NCBI GenBank assembly: GCA_964017195.1
Contig: OZ024898.1
Location: 3,733,482 to 3,797,481 of the forward strand
Direction: 5' to 3'
DNA length: 64,000 nt
Origin: Siderastrea radians
Taxonomy: Eukaryota > Cnidaria > Anthozoa > Scleractinia > Rhizangiidae
The notes below the pieces were generated by a model. That model was not told the DNA's origin. It ran no database searches and worked only from the letters and a program-made list of their open reading frames with translations. The position numbers and the translations under genes are program-made. This document shows, piece after piece, positions 1 to 10,400 of the stretch. Each line of letters begins with the position of its first letter. The stretch's first letter is position 1.

Positions 1-568
1 TGATGAAGCTGAAGATTTTTTGGCTGAAGCTTGGCGGATTGAGAAATCCCTGGAAAATTCCAACCACAGCGAAGTGAGAGACAGGATCGTGCAGAGCTAC
101 GAGGAAATCCTTGAGGGAGACAGCAAGAGAGAGTTCCAGAAAGAAGCTTTGGAATTTTATCAGCGTTTCTGGGAAGAAGAAAAAGAATTCTCGTATGCCA
201 ATAGAATTGTCATCGACGAGATAAACGCGCGGCTCATTGATTCTGGAGACAGGGAACTGATCATGAAGTATGAGACCGAAGCATTGAGGTTTTATGAAAG
301 AGCTTGGAATTCTTCTGACCTTCAAGAGGTACCCCATCAACAGAGAGAAGATATTCTACAAAATATATTTGACTTTTCCAAGTCGCTTTGTATGGAAGAC
401 GTTCTAAAGAAATATCAAAAGGTGGGACTTGAATATTTCGAAAAACAGTTGGAAGAAGAGACAGCTTTGACAATACAGCACAAAAGGGCCATTCTCCACA
501 CCCTGAAAGACCTGGCTTGGAAAGTAGGTGACAATGGAAAAAAGGAGAAATACAAGAAAATGTTCGAG
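1..568 (+). CDS. Partial exon of an unrecognised helical-repeat protein
   Basis: The frame is open from the first bases of the window to 568, where it meets a plausible splice donor (GAG followed by GTAAAA). The protein is charged, rich in Glu, Lys and aromatic residues, and predicted all-helical. A degenerate motif of the form K/E-Y/F-x3-A/G-L-x-F/Y-Y/F-x-R/K recurs starting near nt 131, 266, 410 and 548, a period of 45-48 residues. That is longer than a canonical 34-residue TPR, so I call it a helical repeat only. The exon stops inside the fourth copy, so the protein should continue downstream. The frame reads on to a stop at 647-649, but that stretch looks like intron. The gene starts left of the window. 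It may belong to the Death-domain exons at 1574-3400, but no splice of suitable phase links them with confidence. Function unknown. Confidence 0.6.
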
Positions 569-1305
569 GTAAAAATTGCTAAGTGTCCCTATTTATTAAG
601 GAAAAGATGCTCGTTTACTTATATATACTTCATTAAAGTAACTGATTGATTAACTGATTGCTTTATGGATGGCGCCTCTTTTTGTTAGAGCGCATACTTT
701 CTGCTCATCACGGGATGGTCCCAAAAATTTGGAGTTTGTACGGACGGTGTCTCCACGAGTGATTTACCCAGGTGAGAAAAGCAGATCTTAGCAGTGGCTA
801 TTAGAATCCAAACAAAGATAATATTCTTCAATCTGAGATAGCCCACGAAAGCTTTTTAACATTATTGTTGCTTTTCCTGCATAGTTATAAACTGTGCAAG
901 ATTACCCTTGTATTAGGAGACACCGTCTTTGCAGAGCGGCTCTCGCCGTTGGTTCATCGACAGGAAAGAAATTTAGAACCTGCGTCAAGCAGAAAAGACA
1001 AATGCAAACGTATGCGAAAGTATTGTCTTTAACAGCCATTACAATCTAATTTATGTCGACCTTCGTCAAGCTTAAAATAGAAGACGTCTGCAAGCAGGCT
1101 AGTCAATACCGAAACATCAAAAAAATCAATTTTGCTTTTTTTTGTGTGTGTTTCACTCATTTATTTACGTGCACGCGCCTATATACCATCAAGGTTTTCG
1201 TTTGGCGTAGCTCATTCATTTTATCAACAAATTTAATTTTCTCCTTATGTGTTTCTTGCCCGCGCATTCTAAGCACGCGCGTGTATAGTGTAGCTCGCTT
1301 AAACT
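569..1305. other. Probable intron or intergenic sequence, one candidate small exon
   Basis: No clear gene. A candidate exon at 688-771 has an acceptor (CTTTTTGTTAG) and a donor (CCCAG then GTGAGA), and is open in a frame that ends in phase 1. That phase would join to the 1574-1729 exon, but its upstream phase does not fit the donor at 568. The 1130-1290 stretch is repeat-like, with a T-rich tract and paired GCACGCGC segments, and leads into the hammerhead-like motif, so it may be the end of a decayed retroelement. Confidence 0.35.
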
Positions 1306-1344
1306 ATCACACTGAAGAAGGGCTAAGCCCGAAACGTTTGTGAT
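1306..1344 (+). ncRNA. Hammerhead-ribozyme-like motif with minimal stem III
   Basis: Seen: the core CTGAAGA at 1312-1318 (fits CUGANGA), one extra A at 1319, a 4-bp stem II GGGC/GCCC with a TAA loop (1320-1330), GAAAC at 1331-1335, then GTT. ATCACA (1306-1311) pairs with TGTGAT (1339-1344) as stem I. Stem III is almost absent, but AACGTT around 1334-1339 is self-complementary, so two copies could pair in trans as described for short-stem-III hammerheads. Such motifs are known in the terminal repeats of Penelope-like elements. The extra A after the core may weaken activity. It is probably a retroelement relic. Confidence 0.5.
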
Positions 1345-1573
1345 TACCAAACGTTCTGACACTCTAAAGAGTTTTTTTTGCATTTTACTTAGTCCAAACC
1401 GAGCTTGTTTAATTTGGCTTCTGATGCAATTTTGATAAGAACAACTTCAAGTAAAATCAGATGAGAAAAAGGAGTTTTAGAAAAAATCATCACGTGTTTT
1501 GAAGGCTGTTAACCTGGATTTTATTCACTTTCACGATGAGAACCATTATGAACTTATTATGCACTCGTTAAAG
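1345..1573. other. No gene seen between ribozyme motif and next exon
   Basis: AT-rich sequence without a recognisable element. It ends at a weak splice acceptor (TTAAAG at 1568-1573) proposed for the following exon. The polypyrimidine tract before that acceptor is poor, so the exon start is uncertain. Confidence 0.4.
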
Positions 1574-1729
1574 AGACACATCTTTTGTTTGATCTAAGTA
1601 GTTTGTTATTCACAATGAAACTGCTGAGTTTTGATTGGAATGACTTTCTTCTTAAGGAGGTGGAGAAGAGTGCAGATACAACAATAATAATGCTTGAAAG
1701 ACCACTGATGATAACTGCATCCTCTTCAG
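1574..1729 (+). CDS. Candidate internal exon upstream of Death-domain exons
   Basis: The frame is open from 1552 and ends at a donor splitting a codon after its first base (TCA G|GTAATG, donor at 1730). The next exon (2272) begins with the two bases that complete that codon, so the phases agree (phase 1). The start at 1574 is chosen because AG at 1572-1573 also gives phase 1, matching the donor of the candidate exon at 771. An ATG at 1615 could instead be the start of a shorter first exon. The peptide is hydrophobic at first (LLFDLSSLLF) and then mixed; I recognise no domain. A tRNA-derived SINE sits in the intron just downstream. Confidence 0.45.
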
Positions 1730-1782
1730 GTAATGATATCAAAGTGTTACACTCCCGTTGTGAAAAAATAAAGCCTTGAGGA

Positions 1783-2056
1783 GGCAGTGTGGCCGAGTGG
1801 TTAAGGCGCCGGACTTGAAATCCGGAGGTTCCAGGTTCAAATCCCGCTCTGACTGCTATCTGGAGTTGTTTCACTGCAGTCCCAGGTTTAGCTCCTCGAC
1901 CACACTTGTGAATAGCCAACTGGTTTGCCTCCTGCCAGTTGGGATTCTTAACTTGTTATGTCCAGTTTGAAATGTTTGTTTTTAAGGTTTAAATGCTCGG
2001 TCGCACTAGCATGTTGCTATAATCCCTTGCCGAGGGTAAATAAAGGACATTTTTGT
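1783..2056 (+). mobile_element. tRNA-Ser-derived SINE
   Basis: The head has a class II type D-arm (GCCGAGTGGTTAAGGC), an anticodon stem of five pairs around a loop with TGA as anticodon (serine), and a B box (GGTTCAAATCC). The variable arm is short and the T-stem and acceptor have mismatches, so it is not a working tRNA gene. The body contains the segment CCTGCCAGTTGGGATTCTTAA, followed by a 3' end GAGGGTAAATAAAGGACATTT typical of coral SINEs. The body may be the conserved SINE domain reported across sponges and corals (Nin-DC), but that name is recalled and unaligned. It lies in the intron between the exons at 1729 and 2272. Confidence 0.7.
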
Positions 2057-2271
2057 AGTGCGTACAGAGCAAACAACGAGACAGTCAATTAACATGCTCT
2101 GGAAACAGAATTGCACGACTGCCTCGTTCCAATTACAATTGTCCCGAAGTCGCTTTTAAACTGGTGTCAAGTAAGAACTGTTGAGCCTCCGTTACTATCA
2201 AAATTCCAGTAAAATGTCGTTTTTTAGCCTTGGACACATAAACAGAGTTTTTTTTAATTATGTATGTACAG

Positions 2272-2376
2272 GTGCTTCTGTTGAAGAGATGGAAGTATCT
2301 TCTGTCTCCAAGAGAAGATCTCTTTGTTCACTTGCTCAGGCAGAATCCAAGAAAAGCAAACGCGTGGAAGATACAG
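2272..2376 (+). CDS. Internal exon, Ser/Lys-rich linker of Death-domain protein
   Basis: This 105-nt exon has phase 1 at both ends. The acceptor follows a T-rich tract (TTTTTTTTAATTATGTATG then TACAG), and the donor is ACA G|GTGATG. It encodes 35 residues that look like a flexible linker: an acidic start (EEMEVSS) and then basic runs (SKRRS, ESKKSKR). The basic run could act as a nuclear-localisation or interaction segment, though nothing proves this. The next exon completes the split codon to Val and continues into the Death domain, so the phases support one transcript. Confidence 0.55.
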
Positions 2377-2424
2377 GTGATGGCCTCTGAAACTTCGTTA
2401 GTTATGTGGAACGATAATGGCTAG

Positions 2425-2519
2425 CATCCATCCATCCATCCATCCATCCATCCATCCATCCATCCATCCATCCATCCATCCATCCATCCTTCCTTCCTTC
2501 CTTCCTTCCTTCCTTCCTT
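2425..2519. repeat. (CATC)n / (CTTC)n compound microsatellite
   Basis: About sixteen CATC units run to near 2488 and change directly into about eight CTTC units. A short TACG repeat follows at 2543-2557 (GTACGTACGTACGTATGTAC, self-complementary). The tract lies in the intron before the Death-domain exon. Confidence 0.95.
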
Positions 2520-3068
2520 AACTTCCTTCCTTTCTTCTTTGCGTACGTACGTACGTATGTACATAAGTTCCATTGTTCGTTCTTTGGCTCGGTTGTTGGT
2601 TCGTTCGTTGTTTCGTTGGTTGACGTGCTGACTAGTCAAATGGTTGACTGGTTGGTTGGTTTGTTCATTCCTCCACTATTCATTTAATCGGATGCTTTGA
2701 TTCTGAAGTTTAGTCGGAAGGTGGTCGGGGGATTAGCCCCAGTCTTTAATGGCTAAAAGAAGTCCGGACTGAATGAAGTAAAGTAATTAGTGCTCCCTTG
2801 AAAGGTCTCAATTGGTAATCATGAATGTATTCCCGATGAATTTTACCGTGTTTAACTAAATTGAATTGGAACAGAGTCGCACTTATGTCTATGTTGAGGA
2901 AATGAAATATGATCTTTCATAATTCGTTCGCTTATGTCAATTCATTCTTTGCTTCGCTCATGTATTCAATTTCGGTACCACTGCATTATCTAATTATATC
3001 ATTCATTTCATTTCCCTTCAAATTATCACACAAATCATTAGAGATAAACGAGCCTTTTCTCATTGCAG

Positions 3069-3400
3069 TTAAAAAAGGAATTCCATCAGATGATGAACTA
3101 CAAGATCTATCAGTAAGAATTAGCGACTGGAAGAAGCTAGGACGCAAGCTAAAATTTGACGAAGCAAAGCTGACAGGATTTGCCAGAGATAATGATGAGT
3201 TCTCTGAGAAGGCGTTAGCGATGTTAATGGCATGGAAAAGAAGAGATGGCTCAGATGCAAGTTATCAAGTTTTGTTTGAAGCATTGAGTCACAGCTACGT
3301 AAGTCGCAGAGATTTAGCAGAGGACATTTGTTGCCACTTTAATTATAAAGCCCGTCCAACTTTTTTTGACAATGCAGGATGTCGCGTAGCACTCATGTGA
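3069..3400 (+). CDS. Death-domain exon, probable C-terminus of an apoptosis or immune adaptor
   Basis: The acceptor TTTTCTCATTGCAG at 3055-3068 gives phase 1, matching the donor at 2376. The first about 85 residues form a Death domain: SDDELQDLS as helix 1, SDWKKLGRKLKFDEAKLTGF as helices 2-3, EFSEKALAMLMAWKRRDG as helices 4-5 with the conserved Trp and the RxG turn, and YQVLFEALSHSYVSRRDLAE as helix 6. Death domains oligomerise with other death-fold proteins in apoptotic and innate immune signalling. The frame ends at TGA 3398-3400 after about 20 non-domain residues. A GTAAGT at 3298-3303 could act as an alternative donor inside helix 6, but the domain reads through it. Possible poly(A) signals AATAAA lie at 4193 and 4297, so a long 3' UTR is possible. 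Neighbours hint at a death-fold gene district: a DED exon sits at the other end of the window. Confidence 0.85.
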
Positions 3401-6400
3401 ATAGAAGTGAATAGTTTTGTTAGAGTGTGTAAGAGTGCTGCAGAGTTCAATCGCTTACGCCCTGATAAAAATTCCTCGTGTCACAGGCCCTGAAAACAAA
3501 ATCAGAGAATGAAAACCAAAGACAAGTCTTTGACCCTGGCTCAATTTTTCTTCCCCATCAGATCATCGTCGCTCCATTTTCAACAACCTTTTCCCTCCAT
3601 CTTCAGCATAAATGCAACAAAATATTGGTTTAAGCCGACGTTTACTTAAGAAAAGGTTTAATGTACCTGTATAGTAGTTGGTTTCACATTGAAATTCGTC
3701 ACTATGGTGGCGAAATTTATTACACTGACATTAATGCACATTAATCACGATGCTCCGTTAGCGAACGAGTGTGCCGACTAGCAGAGCTTTCAGTCTTGTT
3801 CCTGGTCTTGTTACCGTAGCTTCCTCTCACCTTGTAGAAATGGCTTGATGTAAAACATATCCAATCCAACCTTTTAGTGCTTAATTTGAAAATGTCGAAA
3901 ATTCAAGACAGCCAACTGGTGATAAGACCTTAAGACTACAAAATTAGTGATATTGCAATTTATATACAAAGTCATACATGCAGCCTAGTACCCAGGCGTT
4001 CTCCTCCCGCTAGCTCGGCCTGGCGCAAAACGGCATGAGTCGCGGTATGGCATTTACTGACGTCATGAAATTAAGCGCCAAGTCGAGTGAGCGAGAAAAG
4101 AACCCCCGCCTTTGGACTAGGCTGTCATACGTGTACACAAGAACACCATTGCATGGTGTGAACCATGGCAAAATAGATTGCTTGTATTTTATAATAAATA
4201 AAAGATCCAGATCCAGATGTACAAGAACCTTTACAAGAACTAGTCAGGTATTTTTGGTATCGTTTCAACATGACCCCAAAAGAGACATTTGCATCAAATA
4301 AAGCCTAAAATTAGTGGTCCAGTCTTATTTTTGTCACAGACACCGTTAAATTCGAAGTGTGGCTGTGTGTACGCAGGACGGTCCAGGGAAGAAATCGATT
4401 TCAACGTGAAAACGTTGAGCCATCGTGAGTTTTCCAATTTTTTCCTTGTATCTTTCAGAAATCGGTAAATGGTTGTGACTCCTTGTTCTCTGAAAAACGC
4501 ACTTGATATATATCGTAACGTTAGTGGTCTACCAGTATTAAATTAATGTTTGACCAAAGTAGCTTAACATCTTGATATGAATTCGAATAAGCGAAAACAT
4601 TTTTTAGCTCCAAAATGTAAATGTCAATTAAATCAACCTCGGTTATTAAATTTCTATAGCGTTTTTATTGGTCCTTTGTTTACAGGTATTCAGCGAAAAA
4701 CCTTGCTTTTTGCTGGTTGCCATGTCAAGTAACGGGCGTTCAAAAATTTTCGCCACGATGCAAACGTTTTGCACAGGAATATGGCAAAAAAACAGTAATG
4801 ATAAACGAAGTTGTGAAATTAAGGATGTTCACGCGAAAATCTTCTACAACACAAAATTTTTTTACATACTTTTGCTACAGATAGATAACGAGTTACCTAT
4901 GTAAAAAAATGGGAGGTCACTGACTTCGTTTTCGAAATAAAGCGGGTGGAAAACTACCCCAATTTTCACTAATCGGCCCTCGTAACTCGACATGGCCCCA
5001 GTGGTTGCTAGTTGACAAATATTGAAAATGATTTGCTGTAGTCCGCTTTCTCAGGTAAATTTCATTTAAGTGGGTCTGTCAAGTCTTCACTAGGTAATTT
5101 GAACCGGTGTCATTCTCTCAGTTAAAATCAACCTTTAAGATGGGCTTTTGCCAACACCGTGCAGCTAAAATAATTGCGGAATTCGATGATGCGTGGGCAG
5201 AAAAGTTGAAAAAAAATCAAACTTCCACAACACAGATTTTCGATTAAAGAAGTGATCTATCAAAAAAAATTCTGGGGTCACCGAACATTTAAGAGAGTTT
5301 ATCCGTGCATAGATATTAAAATGCCCACTAACGCTATATACCTGTACATTTCTTCAGCAGCGTGCACGTATGCTATGATATCACGACGTGAATTGCGTGC
5401 GCAGTAAGGATGTGCAGAAACAATTAGTGCGAACGTCCTAAATAAATCAATTATTCTGCTCGCGCTTGTTGGGTAACAAACTCGGCACCTAGTTGGCGGA
5501 CTTACCTCCTCATACCCAATGCGCGCTCGCGAAACAAATGTTTAGATTCCTTCAATGAACAAGATTGTCACTAAATTATAAATAAATTCACATGGTAACT
5601 GACTCTCTTCATCAAAACTAGTCTGAAGGTTCACGCAGCCTAATTTATGCAATTGCTCGTCGTGCAGCATACCCTTCGACCAAAGGTTTCTTATCCATTG
5701 GCTGCCAGTGAATAAGTAGCCCGCCTCAAAGATCCGTTTGATTTTCCATGCATGGTGCATGCGTGAGATACGCTCAGCGCAAACTCCCATGCGTACCACT
5801 AGCTTGATACGCATCACAGCGCGCGAATTTTGTCAACAAAACTGAAGTGGTTTTCCTCTTTCCTCACTGCTCCGAACAAAATAGATTTTAACTCAATGGT
5901 CGTTTTGTTGTATGAGCTTCGAAAAACCACCTACATCCTGATCTTCTGAGATCTTTTGGTCTTTGAAGTACAATTTTGTAACTGCAAATGCCGGAATGTA
6001 TAATTGGCGTAAATTTCATCCAAACCGGTTGAAAGCCAGCCATATAAGCCAGAAACCAGTACAGTACTTTTTAAAATTTATTCATCTACGGCCGTGTAAA
6101 TGGAATGGGACGAATCTTTGGCGGCACGTAAGGCGACCAAGAAACCTGGGGACAATTTAAGGACCAAGTCCTTGTTAATCAAATTTGACGCCTCCATAGC
6201 AACCAAATTTTGACTGGCATTTCTTTTTGCAGAATTTTGAGTGTTCCTTTCTTAAATGAAAATTTTTAACTTTATCGTCTTCGTTACAAGGTGTTCAACT
6301 GGAGATCAAATTTAAAATTGCCAATCTGTTTTGACTTTTAGATTTTTATCCATTATTTTTCTCTGTAGAGTATATTTCTTTGGCTTTCTAATCTTCTTAT

Positions 6401-7296
6401 TTGGCGATATTTCTTCGCATTTCAATACAACAGAGCAAGCCTGTAGAATGCGCCTGTCCATATAATAAGCAAACGCAATACATTAGCCCCCGGGGGGGTT
6501 ACTCAACTATATTAATCAGGAAGACGGGTGCGAATGAGGCTATAAAAGTCCCATTAGGCTAAAACTGAATCCAAAAATAGTCCAACGGCCCAGAAATAAA
6601 CTATAAACACTAGAAAAGTCCTTTTCATTCGCATAAAAATTTTTCTGTTTGCGAATCAGATGCAATTCTTTGATATAGAATTGAGACCCTGGTGTACGCA
6701 CACTTTTTATCACGCCAAGGAAAGTCCTGCCCCCTCTCTTCTCAAAAATGTCCACCAGAAAATTTCTAACCCCCCAAAAGCCGAGGTCGCCACTTTTAAC
6801 CCCAAAAGGCCCTCGCGCCTCCACGTTAATAACATATCTGAGTACCCTCCCCCACCCCACCCCACCTGGGATATCAGCCTGGATTGTAAATGGTGGTCTA
6901 TGGTATAAACGGTACAAATCCAATAATTGGACTGTAAACCCATTCAAGACCAAAATTCACTGTTCACGGTAAGAGCACTCTTATTTGTCGTGTGACGATT
7001 AAACTTTCATCAATTTAAACTCAAACGTTGACCTTATAGTCACGGTTGACGACAAAAAGCACCTCTCGTAATGGTTTACGATTAAATTAAGCATGGACAT
7101 CGGTTGACTTTCACAAGGTAAGGACTGTGTAGTGAGTGAACGATAAACCAAAGTCGCTGAAATGGCATTAAATAGCTCAAATCAGCACACAAAACCAAGT
7201 ACGACACTATGGACATAAATTAAATTAAGTAGAAAATTTAATTTTTACGCTTCTAGAGAGTATTTGTTGAATTCCCATACAAATCCTTAGAGTTAT
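3401..7296. other. Intergenic stretch without recognised genes
   Basis: No convincing exon was seen on either strand. AATAAA occurs at 4193-4198 and 4297-4302. At 6485-6953 there is a low-complexity, repeat-like block that begins with CCCCCGGGGGGGTTACTC; it resembles a dispersed cnidarian repeat and yields a 137-codon minus-strand frame that I do not accept as a gene. The remainder is AT-rich unique-looking sequence. Confidence 0.5.
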
Positions 7297-7447
7297 CACG
7301 GGACACATTCTTGACTTCTCTTCCTTGATCAATGCAAGGGAAGACGACACTCTCAAGAGACGAATCGGAGAGGATATCGAAATACACTTCAATAATGAAT
7401 CGAGACAACGGATTCGAGCTCCCTGTTATCTACCGGGACGTTTTGTC
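7297..7447 (+). pseudogene. C-terminal fragment of a Penelope-like element protein (decayed)
   Basis: The fragment is homologous to 37838-38008, which still reads as REAIEIHCLAP...NRDNG...PVIYRDVL, the conserved tail of many GIY-YIG Penelope-like proteins. Here about 11 nt are missing in the middle, so the frame is broken. It marks the left edge of the duplicated array, and a sister copy marks the U3/U4 boundary. Confidence 0.5.
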
Positions 7448-10400
7448 AAGTGTCTTTCACCATCATAAATCAAGTGACAAAACATGAAACTCCATCACTT
7501 GATAACGATTCCGCGATGGAGTCGAAAGCTTGTGGTTTACAGAAATTTTGGATCCTGTGAAAAAAACCTGATTTGCTTTGGAACGAGAAAATAGTTCGAA
7601 TTTTTGCCCCTATTAATATTCTGGCTCCAACCTTGTGAATATTTTACATTTACATAGCGATACGATGAACCAAAATTGCTGAAATATCTTTAAATATAAA
7701 AAAAGACGTTGAAATGTTGCTCGCTCTTATCGACCATTTTCGATTCAGAATGTTTGGTTTTCTTAGGTATCATATAGGAAATTTGATTAAACGATAGAAA
7801 ATGAACTCCGTTACGGAACTGTTTCAAGAGAAATGTCTTTGCACTTGTACCAGTAAAGGGCTGAATAGCATGAAATTGCCTACCTGTAGAATGTGGCAGA
7901 CATACATTTACGGCCATTAACTTAGTTCGCTACTGACACATCTACCTAAGCGTCTCTAGTCCCGATATGGAAATCTTTTTCAGTGTTCTTTGAAGGAAAA
8001 ATCGTTTTTCATATTAACGTGTAGTACAGACTCAGAAAACATCACAGGCAAGTTAATTAAAAAAAAAACAAAAAGAAAACAAAAAAACAAAGCAAAAATA
8101 AAACCAAACTGGGTGAATAACCCCAATATCTTTATTTTTGCCTGGTGTAAAACGCACGAAATTTCGTGATCGTCCAATGCCTTCAGTGACTGAACTACAC
8201 AAAACTTAGAAAAACTATGAATACAATCCCATCCATAACCCATTTTCCTGACGGCACGTTGACAGCTCGACGTTGAATGGTGAATGTTTCTAGCCTTTGG
8301 GGGAGGTGTTTAGACATTCTTGTAGTTTGATGTGTAGGATGTATTGAGCAAACATTTGTCATTTGCATTTTTTTTTCTGTTCAACAGTACCTCACAGTCG
8401 TTGATCCAACAACGCTATAAAAAATGGTTTGTTTTATTCCAAAACTTGTTTTGTTGACAAACACCAAAAATAGATTATTTCAGTGAGATAATTAGTAAGG
8501 GCCTTTGTTGAAAAACACTTTAAAAATGAATGTGAGAGATCAATGAAAGCGGCGAACAATACATACATAAACTTTATTTAGTCTCGGATTTACAGAGTAG
8601 CATTTCTGCTAATTTCTTCGAGCTAGCTAAAGTTACAAAATGAGTAAAATACATATAATAAGAATGAAACAAAGAAATTTAAACAATACAGACAAATTTA
8701 TAAAATTGTATTATATCCACTCCGTGCGCTGCCAGTTTCAAACTGATATCAAATGTGGTTGAAGTTTCAGTCAAGTTCGGACTCGTAAATATTTCTAAAA
8801 ATGTGTAACCTATTGTATTAAGTAAATAGTTCGGAGGTTAAATTTTTCACACCTATACTACTGTGCCATAGAACTTCAACCACATTTGAAATTAGCCTTT
8901 TGAAAGTGATAAGGGTGTCAAAAAGGACGTCGAAACGTTGTTCACTTTGAACGCTCATTTTTACTTTTGCAATGTTTGATTTAACTAGGCATACCACAGG
9001 CAATTTGTTAAGCAAAAATTAAACGATAAAGGATGAACTCCGTTACGGAGCTGTTTTATCAGAAATGTCTTTGCACTAGTACCAGTAAAGAGCTAGAAAG
9101 CAAGGAATGACCTACCTGTAGAATGTGACAGAAAGATGCATTTCCGGCCATTGACTTATTTCGCTGCTGACACATAAACCCAAGCGTTTACAATCGTTGA
9201 GGTTAGATTTGCTAGTGAAAGCTATTTTGTTCTTCATAGGAAAAAGCTTTCTCTCCTGATATCAATGCGCAGCACAAATCAGAAGATCTCACAGATATGT
9301 CAATAAAAGAAAGAAAAATCAAAACGAAATCCAAAAAGAAAGGCAATGAATACCAAACTGAGTGTTTAACCCCAATATCTTTATTTTTTAGTGGTGATGT
9401 AAAACGCACGAAATAACATTCACCCGCCAAGTTTTCGTTAGCCAAAAAGGTTTGACTCAAGCACAAAACTGAGAAAACTGAATATAACCCCATCAATAAC
9501 GCTTTTTCCTGACGACACGTTCTTAGAACTCGACGTTGAATGGTAAATGTTCCTAGTCTTTGGTGGATGTGTTTTGATAATTTTGTAGTTTGATGTGCAC
9601 CATTTATTGGGCAAAAATTTGTCATTTGCACCCTGTTTTTCTGTTTAACAGTACAAGCTTTTACAGTCGTTGATTCAATAACGCTATTAAAAGTATTTGC
9701 TTTATTCCAATAGGTTGTTTTTGTTGACAAGCACCAAAAATAGATTATTTCAGTGAGAAAATGAGTAAGGATATTTTTTAAAAAAACTTATAAATGAATG
9801 TGGGAGATCACTGACAGCGGCGAGCAACGTTTCGACATCCCACCAATATATATTTTTTTAAAATGTAACCTATTGCCTTAAGTAAATAGTTCGGCGGCTA
9901 AATTTGCCACGCCTTTACTTTTATGCCTGTAAACCCTCTACCATGTTTGAAATTAGCCTTTGGAAAGTGATAATAAAGTCAAACATGAATGACGTCACTA
10001 AAACGTTGTTCGATTTGAACCCTCATTTTTTATTTTAAAATATTTGATTTAACTAGGCATACCACAGGCAATATTATAAGCAAAAATTAAACGATGAAGG
10101 ATGAACTCCATTACGGAGCTGTTTCATGAGAAATGTCTTTGAACTAGTACAGTGTGTTGCCCAGTTTTCGTACACTTTCGTTTGTAATCGCTATATCCTT
10201 TCGTCTGTGAGATGAAAATTTCAGAAATTTCTTTTACAGGTAGCCCATTTACTTACCTTCAATATATAAAACGATTGGCCGCTTGATCGGCGTATGTTCA
10301 AAATTATGCCATTTTTCCCAAAACTCCTAAGTTGCCCAGTCTTCGTACACCTGGCCCAGTTTTCGTACATCTACAAAATAACAATTTTCCACGAAAACAA

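Noticed and set aside
1783..1856. Functional tRNA-Ser gene
   Set aside because: Short variable arm, mismatched T-stem and acceptor, and a SINE body and tail follow; it is a SINE head.
6540..6953. 137-codon minus-strand frame
   Set aside because: It lies in a low-complexity, dispersed-repeat-like block with overlapping frames on both strands, has no recognisable domain and no clear splice context.
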